Position numbers and translations under genes: made by a program
The notes under the pieces: model-generated
What the model was told of the DNA's origin: nothing
Seen by the model: the letters and a program-made list of their open reading frames with translations, nothing else
Database searches by the model: none
In this document: positions 1 to 4,781 of the stretch, in pieces
How positions within the stretch are numbered: position 1 is the first letter of the stretch
How the letters are laid out: each line of letters opens with the position of its first letter
Source of the DNA: Nitriliruptorales bacterium
GTDB taxonomy: Bacteria; Actinomycetota; Nitriliruptoria; Nitriliruptorales; Nitriliruptoraceae
Reading direction: 5' to 3'
Assembly (NCBI GenBank): GCA_030835875.1
Contig: JAURQY010000099.1
Location: forward strand, 1 to 5,275
DNA: 5,275 bases

Positions 1-307
1 CCTGCTCGGCGCGCTTCGCGCGCCACGCCTGGCGGGCGACGTGCTTCGCACGCGGCCCCTCCGGGACGGGACGCGGCTGGCGGGCGGCCTCGCGCTCGGC
101 GCGGAACGCCTCGGCCTCCTCAGCGCTGATCTCCTCGAAGGTCACGAGGTGCGCGACCTTGCGGAGCATCCCGCGGATCTCGGGGCGGTCGGGCTGCACG
201 ACTGTGTGCCGGATGCGGCGCAGGCCGAGCGAACGGACCGTCGCGCGCTGGTCGTCGGTGCGGCCGATCGGTGAGCCGACCTGGGTGATGCGCAGCATCG
301 TCGACAT
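1..307 (-). CDS. rpmD: 50S ribosomal protein L30 with long C-terminal extension (3' end outside window)
   Basis: L30 is a small 23S rRNA-binding protein of the large subunit. The frame opens at the ATG at 307, sharing one base with the S5 stop (TGATG), and runs without a stop to the left edge, giving 102 visible codons. Residues 1-60 are a standard L30: MLRITQVGSPIG (4-15), QRATVRSLGLRRI (20-32), and the family ending PEIRGMLRKVAHLVTFEE (42-59). Bacterial L30 normally stops near residue 60. Here it continues with a charged, helix-prone stretch (SAEEAEAFRAEREAAR, 61-76), a Pro-rich link (QPRPVPEGP, 77-85) and a basic stretch (RAKHVARQAWRAKRAEQ, 86-102). Codon use in this tail stays GC3-rich like the core, so it looks truly coding. 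It does not resemble the L15 start expected next. The full length is unknown. Confidence 0.9.
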   Translation of the reverse strand, partial: MSTMLRITQVGSPIGRTDDQRATVRSLGLRRIRHTVVQPDRPEIRGMLRKVAHLVTFEEISAEEAEAFRAEREAARQPRPVPEGPRAKHVARQAWRAKRAEQ

Positions 308-924
308 CAGCGGGCACCTCCCATCGACTCGAGCATCGCCTTCGGCGCCACGTGCTCGACCGACTTGCCGCGCAGGTCGGCGACCTGCTTGGCCGAGCGG
401 AGCGCGCGGAGACCCGCGACGGTCGCGTGCACGACGTTGATCGGGTTCGAGGTGCCGAGCGACTTCGCGAGCAGGTCCGAGATGCCGGCGGCCTCGACGA
501 CCGCACGCACCGGACCGCCGGCGATGACCCCGGTACCGGGCGCGGCGGGCTTGAGCATGACGCGGCCGGCACCGGCGTGGCCGTGCACCGGGTGCACGAT
601 GGTCGAGCCGACCATGGGCACGGTGAACATGCCCTTCTTGGCCTCCTCGACGCCCTTCTGGATCGCCGCCTGGACCTCGCGCGCCTTGCCGAGCCCGACG
701 CCGACGCGACCCTTGTTGTCGCCGACGACGACGAGGGCCGTGAACTGGAAGCGGCGTCCGCCCTTCACGACCTTCGAGACGCGGTTGATCGAGACGACGC
801 GCTCGTCGAACTGCTCGCCGCGGGGCTCGTCGCGCCCACCGCGGCCCCGACGGTCACCCTGACCGCGGCCACGGCCCGGCCCGCCCGGTCCACCCGGTGC
901 GCCCGTTCGCTGGTTAGCTGCCAT
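307..924 (-). CDS. rpsE: 30S ribosomal protein S5 with Arg/Gly-rich N-terminal extension
   Basis: S5 lies at the mRNA entry side of the 30S subunit and affects decoding accuracy; its N-terminal loop is where spectinomycin resistance mutations occur. The product is 205 residues against 167 in E. coli. The extra length is mainly a Gly/Arg/Pro-rich, probably disordered leader (about residues 8-36). The dsRBD-like domain follows at 39-97, with INRVSKVVKGGRRFQFTAL (46-63, listed in part) and GRVGVGLGKAREV (72-84). The C-terminal domain carries GTGVIAGGPVRAVVEAAG (130-147) and GTSNPINVVHATVAGL (157-172). The KGGR of the spectinomycin loop is unchanged. A GAGGAG Shine-Dalgarno lies 5 nt before the ATG. 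The stop overlaps the L30 start by one base. Confidence 0.98.
   Translation of the reverse strand: MAANQRTGAPGGPGGPGRGRGQGDRRGRGGRDEPRGEQFDERVVSINRVSKVVKGGRRFQFTALVVVGDNKGRVGVGLGKAREVQAAIQKGVEEAKKGMFTVPMVGSTIVHPVHGHAGAGRVMLKPAAPGTGVIAGGPVRAVVEAAGISDLLAKSLGTSNPINVVHATVAGLRALRSAKQVADLRGKSVEHVAPKAMLESMGGAR
315..322 (-). promoter_or_regulatory. Shine-Dalgarno of rpmD, decides the L30 start
   Basis: The minus strand reads GGGAGGTG, 7 nt before the ATG at 307. It is formed by the Met-Gly-Gly codons near the end of S5. It favours this ATG over the in-frame ATG three codons later at 298. Confidence 0.8.
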
Positions 925-941
925 GATCGCTCCTCAGGCCC

Positions 942-1298
942 TCAGAACTCGAGGCCGGCTTCGCGTGCACCCTCGGCGAGGGCCGCGATCCGTCCCATGT
1001 AACGGTTCCCGCCGCGGTCGAAGACGCAGGCCGCGACGCCCGCCGCCTTGGCGCGCTCACCGAGGAGCGCACCGACGCGACGTGCGGCAGCGGTCTTGTC
1101 GCCGTCGCCGGACGCACCCTGCTCGCGCGACGACGCGGCGGCGACGGTGTGGCCGCTCGTGTCGTCGATGAGCTGGGCGTAGATGTGGCTGTTGCTGCGG
1201 TAGACCGACAGGCGTGGCCGGACCGCCGTCCCACTGATCCGCTTGCGCAGGTGCAGGTGGCGGCGACGTCGGGCGACGCGCTTCTTCATCGTGTCCAT
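942..1298 (-). CDS. rplR: 50S ribosomal protein L18
   Basis: L18 binds 5S rRNA and, with L5, carries it into the central protuberance. The product is 118 residues. The N-terminus is highly basic (KKRVARRRRHLHLRKR, 5-20), as expected for the rRNA-binding tail. It is followed by RPRLSVYRSNSHIYAQLIDD (27-46), TVAAASS (51-57), and the C-terminal VFDRGGNRYMGRIAALAEG (92-110) and AREAGLEF. Two starts are possible, the ATG at 1298 (MDTMKKR) or at 1289 (MKKR). An AGGAG Shine-Dalgarno at 1310-1314 is 11 nt from the first and 20 nt from the second, so I chose 1298. A 17-nt gap separates it from S5. Confidence 0.97.
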   Translation of the reverse strand: MDTMKKRVARRRRHLHLRKRISGTAVRPRLSVYRSNSHIYAQLIDDTSGHTVAAASSREQGASGDGDKTAAARRVGALLGERAKAAGVAACVFDRGGNRYMGRIAALAEGAREAGLEF

Positions 1299-1323
1299 CT
1301 CGGTCTCGTCTCCTGTCGCCGGG

Positions 1324-1863
1324 TCAGCGGCCTGCGGCCTTGCCGGCCTTGCGGCGGACGACCTCGCCCTCGTAACGGATGCCCTTGCCCTTGTACGGCT
1401 CGGGCGGGCGGACGCGCCGGATGTTCGCGGCGATCTGTCCGACGAGCTGCTTGTCGATGCCCGACACGACGATGCGCGTCGGGGCGGGCACCTCGAAGGT
1501 GATGCCGTCGGGGGCCGCGATCTGCACCGGGTGGGAGAAGCCGACCTGGAGCTCCAGGTCCTTCCCCTTCAGTGCGGCGCGGTAGCCGACGCCGACCATG
1601 TCGAGGGTGATCGTGTAGCCCTCGGTGACACCGGTCACCATGTTGGCGATGAGGGTGCGGACCAGACCGTGGCGCGAACGCTCGGTCGGTGAGTCGCCCG
1701 CACGCTCGACGACGATCTTGCCCTCTGCGGAGCTGATCGCGACGCCGACCGGCATGGTGGTCTCGAGCGCACCCTTCGGGCCGGACACACGGACGTGCAG
1801 GCCGTCGACGACGGCCTCGACGCCCGAGGGGACCGGGACGGGGTTCTTTCCGATGCGTGACAT
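1324..1863 (-). CDS. rplF: 50S ribosomal protein L6
   Basis: L6 binds 23S rRNA near the sarcin-ricin loop and the factor-binding site of the 50S subunit. The product is 179 residues, the usual size, made of two repeated alpha/beta domains. Signatures are MSRIGKNPVPVPSGV at the start, VSGPKGAL (26-33), the domain link LIANMVTGVTEGY (71-83), VGVGYRA (90-96), and the C-terminal IRRVRPPEPYKGKGIRYEGE (148-167) with the basic end RRKAGKAAGR. The start at 1863 has a GAGGAG Shine-Dalgarno at 1871-1876, 7 nt away. The frame stays open further upstream into S8, but that stretch does not look like L6. A 25-nt gap leads to L18. Confidence 0.98.
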   Translation of the reverse strand: MSRIGKNPVPVPSGVEAVVDGLHVRVSGPKGALETTMPVGVAISSAEGKIVVERAGDSPTERSRHGLVRTLIANMVTGVTEGYTITLDMVGVGYRAALKGKDLELQVGFSHPVQIAAPDGITFEVPAPTRIVVSGIDKQLVGQIAANIRRVRPPEPYKGKGIRYEGEVVRRKAGKAAGR

Positions 1864-1879
1864 GTTGGGGCTCCTCAGC

Positions 1880-2278
1880 TCACCAGACGTAGGCGACGAT
1901 CTCGCCGCCGAGTCCGCGGCTGCGCGCCGCACGGTCGGTCACGAGCCCCTCGTTGGTCGACAGGATGGCGACGCCGAGCCCGCCGAGCACGCGCGGGATC
2001 TCGGTCCGCTTCACGTACACGCGCAGGCCGGGCTTCGAGATGCGACGCAGGCCGGTGATGACGCGCTCACGGTTCGGCCCGTACTTCAGGCGGATCGTCA
2101 GCGTCGGCTGCGGCTCGGTCTGCTCGACCGAGTAGCCCTGGATGTAGCCCTCCTGCTCCAGGACCTTGGCGAGGTTCACCTTGATCCTCGAGGACGGCAT
2201 CGAGGTCGCCTCGTGGTGCGCGAGCGAGGCGTTGCGGACACGCGTCAGCATGTCGGCGACGGGGTCGGTCATGGTCAT
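1880..2278 (-). CDS. rpsH: 30S ribosomal protein S8
   Basis: S8 is a primary 16S rRNA-binding protein of the central domain of the 30S subunit; in E. coli it is also the translational repressor of the spc operon. The product is 132 residues, a normal length. It shows MTDPVADMLTRVRNA near the start, PSSRIKVNLAKVLEQEGYI (28-46), ISKPGLRVYVK (80-90), and the C-terminal GGEIVAYVW ending. The usual STS of the C-terminal RNA-binding segment reads STN here (107-109), a mild departure. Two starts are possible: the ATG at 2278 (MTMTDP) or at 2272 (MTDP). The GGAG at 2287-2290 is 8 nt from the first and 14 nt from the second, so I chose 2278. It ends 16 nt before L6. Confidence 0.97.
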   Translation of the reverse strand: MTMTDPVADMLTRVRNASLAHHEATSMPSSRIKVNLAKVLEQEGYIQGYSVEQTEPQPTLTIRLKYGPNRERVITGLRRISKPGLRVYVKRTEIPRVLGGLGVAILSTNEGLVTDRAARSRGLGGEIVAYVW

Positions 2279-2357
2279 CGGTGTGGCTCCATCGGGGTTG
2301 CGGGGACCCGCCCCGTACTTCCCATCGTGATGAGGGTGGTGCGGCTCGTCGTGCGGA
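2279..2357 (-). other. S14-S8 intergenic region, largest gap in the window
   Basis: This 79-nt spacer is three or more times longer than most gaps in the cluster. On the minus strand it holds a short GC-only inverted repeat (arms 2301-2305 and 2311-2315, CGGGG/CCCCG with a 5-nt loop), a GGAG Shine-Dalgarno at 2287-2290 that is 8 nt from the S8 ATG, and a 16-codon open frame starting at 2325. There is no T run after the inverted repeat, so it is not a rho-independent terminator. I see no convincing promoter. Confidence 0.5.
2301..2315. repeat. Short GC inverted repeat upstream of rpsH
   Basis: The arms cgggg (2301-2305) and ccccg (2311-2315) are perfect reverse complements around a 5-nt loop. 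In RNA this could form a 5-bp all-GC hairpin ending about 10 nt before the S8 Shine-Dalgarno. In DNA this rich in GC, such a short palindrome can easily arise by chance. Confidence 0.35.
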
Positions 2358-2543
2358 CTACCAGCTGGCCTTGGTCACGCCCGGCAGCTCGCCGGCGTGG
2401 GCCATCTCTCGGAAGCAGATGCGGCACAGCTTGAAGCGCGAGTAGACGGCACGCGGCCGACCGCAGCGCTCGCAGCGCGTGTAGTTCTGGACGTTGAACT
2501 TGGCGCCACGCTTCGTCGCGGCGATCTTCGACTTCTTGGCCAT
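2358..2543 (-). CDS. rpsZ: 30S ribosomal protein S14 type Z (zinc-binding)
   Basis: S14 helps assemble the 30S head and contacts 16S rRNA near the A site. The product is 61 residues, the length of the short zinc-binding form (also named rpsN type Z); the zinc-free form is about 90-101 residues. It begins MAKKSKIAATKRG and carries Cys24/Cys27 (CERC) and Cys40/Cys43 (CRIC), a C-x2-C-x12-C-x2-C zinc site, followed by the family ending FREMAHAGELPGVTKASW. The ATG lies one base after the L5 stop (TGAGATG). A GAGGAGG Shine-Dalgarno at 2550-2556 lies inside the L5 end, 6 nt away, and rules out the in-frame ATG at 2558. By family knowledge, many actinobacteria keep a zinc-free S14 paralogue elsewhere for zinc starvation; that cannot be seen here. 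Confidence 0.97.
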   Translation of the reverse strand: MAKKSKIAATKRGAKFNVQNYTRCERCGRPRAVYSRFKLCRICFREMAHAGELPGVTKASW

Positions 2544-2544
2544 C

Positions 2545-3120
2545 TCAGGCCTCCTCACGCACGAAGGGGAACCCGAACGCGTCGAGGAGCGCGCGGGCGT
2601 GAGCGTCGTGCTCGGTGGTGGTGACGATCGTGATGTCCATCCCGCGCACCTTGTCGACCGAGTCGTAGGCGACCTCGGGGAAGACGAGCTGCTCGGTGAG
2701 TCCGAAGGTGTAGTTGCCCTGGCCGTCGAACGAGCGCGGGTTCATGCCGCGGAAGTCGCGCGTGCGCGGGAGCGCAACCGTGACGAGACGGTCGAAAAAC
2801 TCCCACATCCGGTCGCCGCGCAGCGTGACCTTGATGCCGATCGGCATGCCCTCGCGGAGCTTGAAGGCCGCGATCGAATTGCGGGCGCGGTTGATGCGCG
2901 GCTTCTGGCCGGTGATCGCCGCCAGGTCCGCCATCGCGCCGTCGAGCGCCTTCGAGTCGTTGATGGCCTCGCCGAGCCCGACGTTGAGGACGATCTTCTC
3001 GAACCTCGGGATCTGCATGGCGTTGCCGAGCCCGAGCTGCGTCCGCAGCGCAGGCGCGATCTCGTCGCGGTAGCGCTGCTTCAGACGCGGCGTCGGGCGC
3101 GCGGTGGTCGTGGTGCTCAT
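2545..3120 (-). CDS. rplE: 50S ribosomal protein L5
   Basis: L5 binds 5S rRNA and, with L18, anchors it in the central protuberance, where it contacts the P-site tRNA and S13. The product is 191 residues, close to the usual 180-190. Signatures are PRLKQRY (11-17), EKIVLNVGLGEA (41-52), GQKPRINRARNSIAAFKLR (71-89), GMPIGIKVTLRGDRMWEF (91-108), LPRTRDFRG (117-125), SFDGQGNYTFG (130-140) and FGFPF (182-186). The start at 3120 gives MSTTTTARPTPRLKQ, and a GAGAGGA Shine-Dalgarno at 3131-3137 stands 10 nt away. The frame is open further upstream into L24, but that part is Ala/Arg/Pro shadow sequence. The gene ends REEA-stop, and S14 begins one base later. Confidence 0.98.
   Translation of the reverse strand: MSTTTTARPTPRLKQRYRDEIAPALRTQLGLGNAMQIPRFEKIVLNVGLGEAINDSKALDGAMADLAAITGQKPRINRARNSIAAFKLREGMPIGIKVTLRGDRMWEFFDRLVTVALPRTRDFRGMNPRSFDGQGNYTFGLTEQLVFPEVAYDSVDKVRGMDITIVTTTEHDAHARALLDAFGFPFVREEA
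2550..2556 (-). promoter_or_regulatory. Shine-Dalgarno of rpsZ inside rplE
   Basis: The minus strand reads GAGGAGG, 6 nt before the S14 ATG at 2543. It is formed by the Glu-Glu-Ala codons that end L5, mirroring the L16/L29 junction. Confidence 0.8.
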
Positions 3121-3130
3121 GGCTGCTGGT

Positions 3131-3137
3131 TCCTCTC
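3131..3137 (-). promoter_or_regulatory. Shine-Dalgarno of rplE, decides the L5 start
   Basis: The minus strand reads GAGAGGA in the 25-nt gap between L24 and L5, 10 nt before the ATG at 3120. It supports that start over any in-frame codon further upstream inside L24. Confidence 0.7.
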
Positions 3138-3145
3138 GGGCCGGC

Positions 3146-3472
3146 TCAGAACGTGGCCGCGCAGCGACGGCAGCTGCGGGTCTTGCTGCGGCGGTCGCCC
3201 TCGGTCTCGTAGACGTAGCCCACGCGGGTGGCCTCCCCGCAGGACGGGCAGACGGGCATGACGTTCGAGATGTGGACACTGGCCTCGGTCTCGATGATGC
3301 CGCCCTCGGTCGTGCCCGACTGCGTCTGCATGCGCTGGTGCTTCTTGACGTAGTTCACGCCCTCGACCATCACGCGGCCACGTTCGCGCAGGACCTGCAC
3401 GACGCGACCGACCTTGCCGGCGTCCTTCCCGGCGATGACCTTGACCTGATCGTCCTTGCGGATGCGCTCCAT
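3146..3472 (-). CDS. rplX: 50S ribosomal protein L24 with four-cysteine C-terminal ribbon
   Basis: L24 is an early 50S assembly protein that binds the 5' end of 23S rRNA and lies near the exit tunnel. The product is 108 residues. A KOW-type motif is seen at DDQVKVIAGKDAGKVGRVVQV (7-27, listed in part), followed by VMVEGVNYVKKHQR (34-47). The C-terminal part carries two CxxC pairs, Cys75/Cys78 (CPSC) and Cys101/Cys104 (CRRC), consistent with a zinc ribbon seen in many bacterial L24 proteins. The ATG at 3472 is chosen because it matches the family start MERIRKDD, overlaps the L14 stop as TGATG, and has a GGAGGTG Shine-Dalgarno at 3478-3484. The same frame stays open upstream, but that stretch does not resemble L24 and lies inside L14. 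Confidence 0.97.
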   Translation of the reverse strand: MERIRKDDQVKVIAGKDAGKVGRVVQVLRERGRVMVEGVNYVKKHQRMQTQSGTTEGGIIETEASVHISNVMPVCPSCGEATRVGYVYETEGDRRSKTRSCRRCAATF

Positions 3473-3840
3473 CACAGCACCTCCGGGGCGAGCGAGATGA
3501 TCCGCATGAACTTCGAGTCCCGGAGCTCGCGCGCGACAGGACCGAAGATGCGGGTCCCGCGCGGCGTGCCGTCGGGGCGGATGATGACGCACGCGTTGTC
3601 GTCGAAACGGATGTAGGAACCGTCGGGTCGGCGCTGCTCCTTGCGCGTGCGCACGACGACGCAGCGGACGACCTCACCCTTCTTGACGTTCGCCTGGGGG
3701 ATCGCCTGCTTGACGGTGCCGATGAACACGTCACCGACCGACGCGTAGCGACGGTTGGACCCGCCGAGCACGCGGATGACGAGCACCTCGCGGGCGCCCG
3801 AGTTGTCCGCGACCCCGAGTCGCGATTCGGTCTGGATCAT
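3472..3840 (-). CDS. rplN: 50S ribosomal protein L14
   Basis: L14 binds 23S rRNA at the subunit interface, forming bridges to 16S rRNA, and is the docking site of the silencing factor RsfS. The product is 122 residues, exactly the usual length. Signatures include MIQTESRLGVADNSGAREV at the start, GGSNRRYASVGD (26-37), VKKGEVV (52-58), VRTRKEQRRPDGSYIRFDDNA (63-83, listed in part), and the C-terminal PRGTRIFGPVARELR (93-107) and FMRIISLAPEVL. It is preceded by a weak AGAGAGAG Shine-Dalgarno rather than a GGAGG type, unlike most neighbours. Its stop TGA shares a base with the L24 ATG, and its last codons (GAG GTG) supply the L24 ribosome binding site. Confidence 0.98.
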   Translation of the reverse strand: MIQTESRLGVADNSGAREVLVIRVLGGSNRRYASVGDVFIGTVKQAIPQANVKKGEVVRCVVVRTRKEQRRPDGSYIRFDDNACVIIRPDGTPRGTRIFGPVARELRDSKFMRIISLAPEVL

Positions 3841-3886
3841 CGTTCTCTCTCTGGTCGAGCCGGTCGTGCAGCAGGTGGAGCAGGGA
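3841..3886 (-). other. S10-spc junction, 46-nt intergenic
   Basis: This gap lies between the S17 stop and the L14 start, where E. coli has the break between the S10 and spc transcription units. On the minus strand I see no -10/-35 pair and no hairpin followed by a T run. Only a purine-rich AGAGAGAG stretch near the L14 start is notable, a weak Shine-Dalgarno. Read-through from S17 into L14 is therefore the simplest inference. Confidence 0.5.
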
Positions 3887-4156
3887 TCACTTCGCGCGTT
3901 CGACGACCTCGTCGAGGCGCCAGCGCTTCAGCTTGGAGAGCGGCCGGGTCTCGACGATGCGCACCGTGTCGCCGACCTTGGCATCGTTCGCCTCGTCGTG
4001 GACGTGGTACTTCTTCGAGACGCGCATCGTCTTGTTGTAGAGCGGGTGGGTCGTGGTCCGCTGCACGCGCACCACGATCGTCTTGTCCTGGACGTCCGAC
4101 ACGACGACGCCCTGGCGGACCTTGCGGTCGTTACGGGTCTCTGCGGTCACGCTCAT
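3887..4156 (-). CDS. rpsQ: 30S ribosomal protein S17
   Basis: S17 is a primary 16S rRNA-binding protein with an OB fold that stabilises the 5' domain of the 30S subunit. The product is 89 residues, a normal length. The N-terminal RKVRQGVVVSDVQDKTIVV (11-29), THPLYNKTMRVSKKY (36-50), and the C-terminal signature VGDTVRIVETRPLSKLKRW (61-79) are all present and intact. The start ATG overlaps the L29 stop as ATGA. A GGGAGGG sequence at 4158-4164 gives a rather close Shine-Dalgarno. This is the last gene of the classical S10 operon; only 46 nt separate it from L14, the classical first gene of the spc operon. Confidence 0.98.
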   Translation of the reverse strand: MSVTAETRNDRKVRQGVVVSDVQDKTIVVRVQRTTTHPLYNKTMRVSKKYHVHDEANDAKVGDTVRIVETRPLSKLKRWRLDEVVERAK

Positions 4157-4362
4157 GCCCTCCCACGCGCAGCAGCGATCTCGCGCTCGCGCATGACGGT
4201 GAGGACGCGAGCGATCTCGCGCCGCACCTTGCTCAGCTGACGGGGGTCGTCGAGCTGTCCGGTCACCACCTGGAAGCGGAGGTTGAACAGCTCCTCCTTG
4301 CCCTCGGCGTAGCGCTGACGGAGCTCGTCGTCGGGGAGCTCACGGAGTTCGGCGGCTGTCAT
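4153..4362 (-). CDS. rpmC: 50S ribosomal protein L29
   Basis: L29 is a small two-helix protein bound to 23S rRNA near the polypeptide exit tunnel, next to L23, where nascent-chain factors dock. The product is 69 residues if started at the ATG at 4362. It begins MTAAELRELPDDEL, matching the usual family start, and contains the hallmark ELFNLRFQ (25-31 region), TGQLDDP, and VRREIARVLTVMRERE (46-61). A GTG at 4368 would add two residues (71 in total) and would overlap the L16 stop as GTGA. I prefer the ATG because the GAGGAGG Shine-Dalgarno at 4370-4376 is 7 nt from it but only 1 nt from the GTG. The stop overlaps the S17 start by four bases (ATGA), which suggests termination-reinitiation coupling. 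Confidence 0.96.
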   Translation of the reverse strand: MTAAELRELPDDELRQRYAEGKEELFNLRFQVVTGQLDDPRQLSKVRREIARVLTVMREREIAAARGRA

Positions 4363-4364
4363 GC

Positions 4365-4781
4365 TCACGCCTCCTCACGGGTGATGAACTTGGTCTGGAC
4401 CGGCAGCTTGTGCGCGGCCTTACGCATCGCCTCACGGGCGAGCTCCTCCGGGACGCCACCGACCTCGAACATCACACGGCCGGGCTTGACGGCCGCGACC
4501 CAGTGGTCGGGGCTGCCCTTCCCGGACCCCATGCGGGTCTCGAGCGGCTTCCGGGTGATGGAACGGTCCGGGAAGATCGTGATGCGGACCTTCCCGCCAC
4601 GCTTCATCGCACGCGTCATGGCGATACGGGCCGCCTCGATCTGCCGGGCGGTGATCCACCCGGGGGTGGTCGCCATCAGGCCGTAGTCACCGACGTAGAC
4701 CTCGGTGTGGCCCGTCGAAAGACCCTTCAGCGGGCGCGGACGATGCTGCTTGCGGTGACGGACGCGCTTCGGGGACAGCAT
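4365..4781 (-). CDS. rplP: 50S ribosomal protein L16
   Basis: L16 lies near the A site and central protuberance of the 50S subunit and helps position aminoacyl-tRNA; it is an essential late-assembly protein. The 138-residue length is normal. Family signatures run end to end: the basic start MLSPKRVRHRKQHRPR, then GDYGLMATTPGWITARQIEAAR (split around residues 31-52), TRAMKRGGKVRITIFPD (56-72), and the conserved loop ETRMGSGKGSP (81-91) with WVAAVKPGR following. Arg83 in this loop aligns with the arginine that is hydroxylated in E. coli L16. The start ATG overlaps the S3 stop by one base, and a GGGAGGGG Shine-Dalgarno at 4789-4796 stands 7 nt upstream, inside the S3 coding end. The gene ends REEA-stop, and those codons form the Shine-Dalgarno of L29. 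Confidence 0.98.
   Translation of the reverse strand: MLSPKRVRHRKQHRPRPLKGLSTGHTEVYVGDYGLMATTPGWITARQIEAARIAMTRAMKRGGKVRITIFPDRSITRKPLETRMGSGKGSPDHWVAAVKPGRVMFEVGGVPEELAREAMRKAAHKLPVQTKFITREEA
4370..4376 (-). promoter_or_regulatory. Shine-Dalgarno of rpmC, decides the L29 start
   Basis: The minus strand reads GAGGAGG here, a strong match to the 16S rRNA anti-Shine-Dalgarno. It is 7 nt before the ATG at 4362 but only 1 nt before the GTG at 4368, so it favours the ATG. It is formed by the Glu-Glu-Ala codons at the end of L16. Confidence 0.8.

Noticed and set aside
120..572. Minus-strand open frame of 150 codons across S5 and L30
   Set aside because: It runs out of frame through both genes, and its Arg/Ser/Pro-rich product matches nothing; S5 and L30 are each clear in their own frames.
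352..1002. Plus-strand open frame of 216 codons antisense to S5
   Set aside because: It mirrors S5 codons in reverse, is rich in Asp, Arg and Ala, and has no homology I recognise.
2301..2315. Rho-independent terminator between S14 and S8
   Set aside because: The 5-bp GC stem is not followed by a T run on either strand, and a terminator would cut the operon in the middle.
1625..2434. Plus-strand open frame of 269 codons spanning L6, S8 and the S14 end
   Set aside because: It is a shadow of three real genes, crosses their boundaries, and has no ribosome binding site or recognisable domain.
2494..3261. Long plus-strand open frame of 255 codons antisense to L5 and S14
   Set aside because: It lies opposite clearly recognisable L5 and S14, has Asp/Arg/Val/Leu-heavy composition typical of the reverse strand of GC-rich genes, and resembles no family I know.
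3473..3592. Upstream in-frame extension of L24 to an ATG at 3592
   Set aside because: The extra 40 residues overlap L14 out of frame, do not look like L24, and the ATG at 3472 has a good Shine-Dalgarno and the family start.
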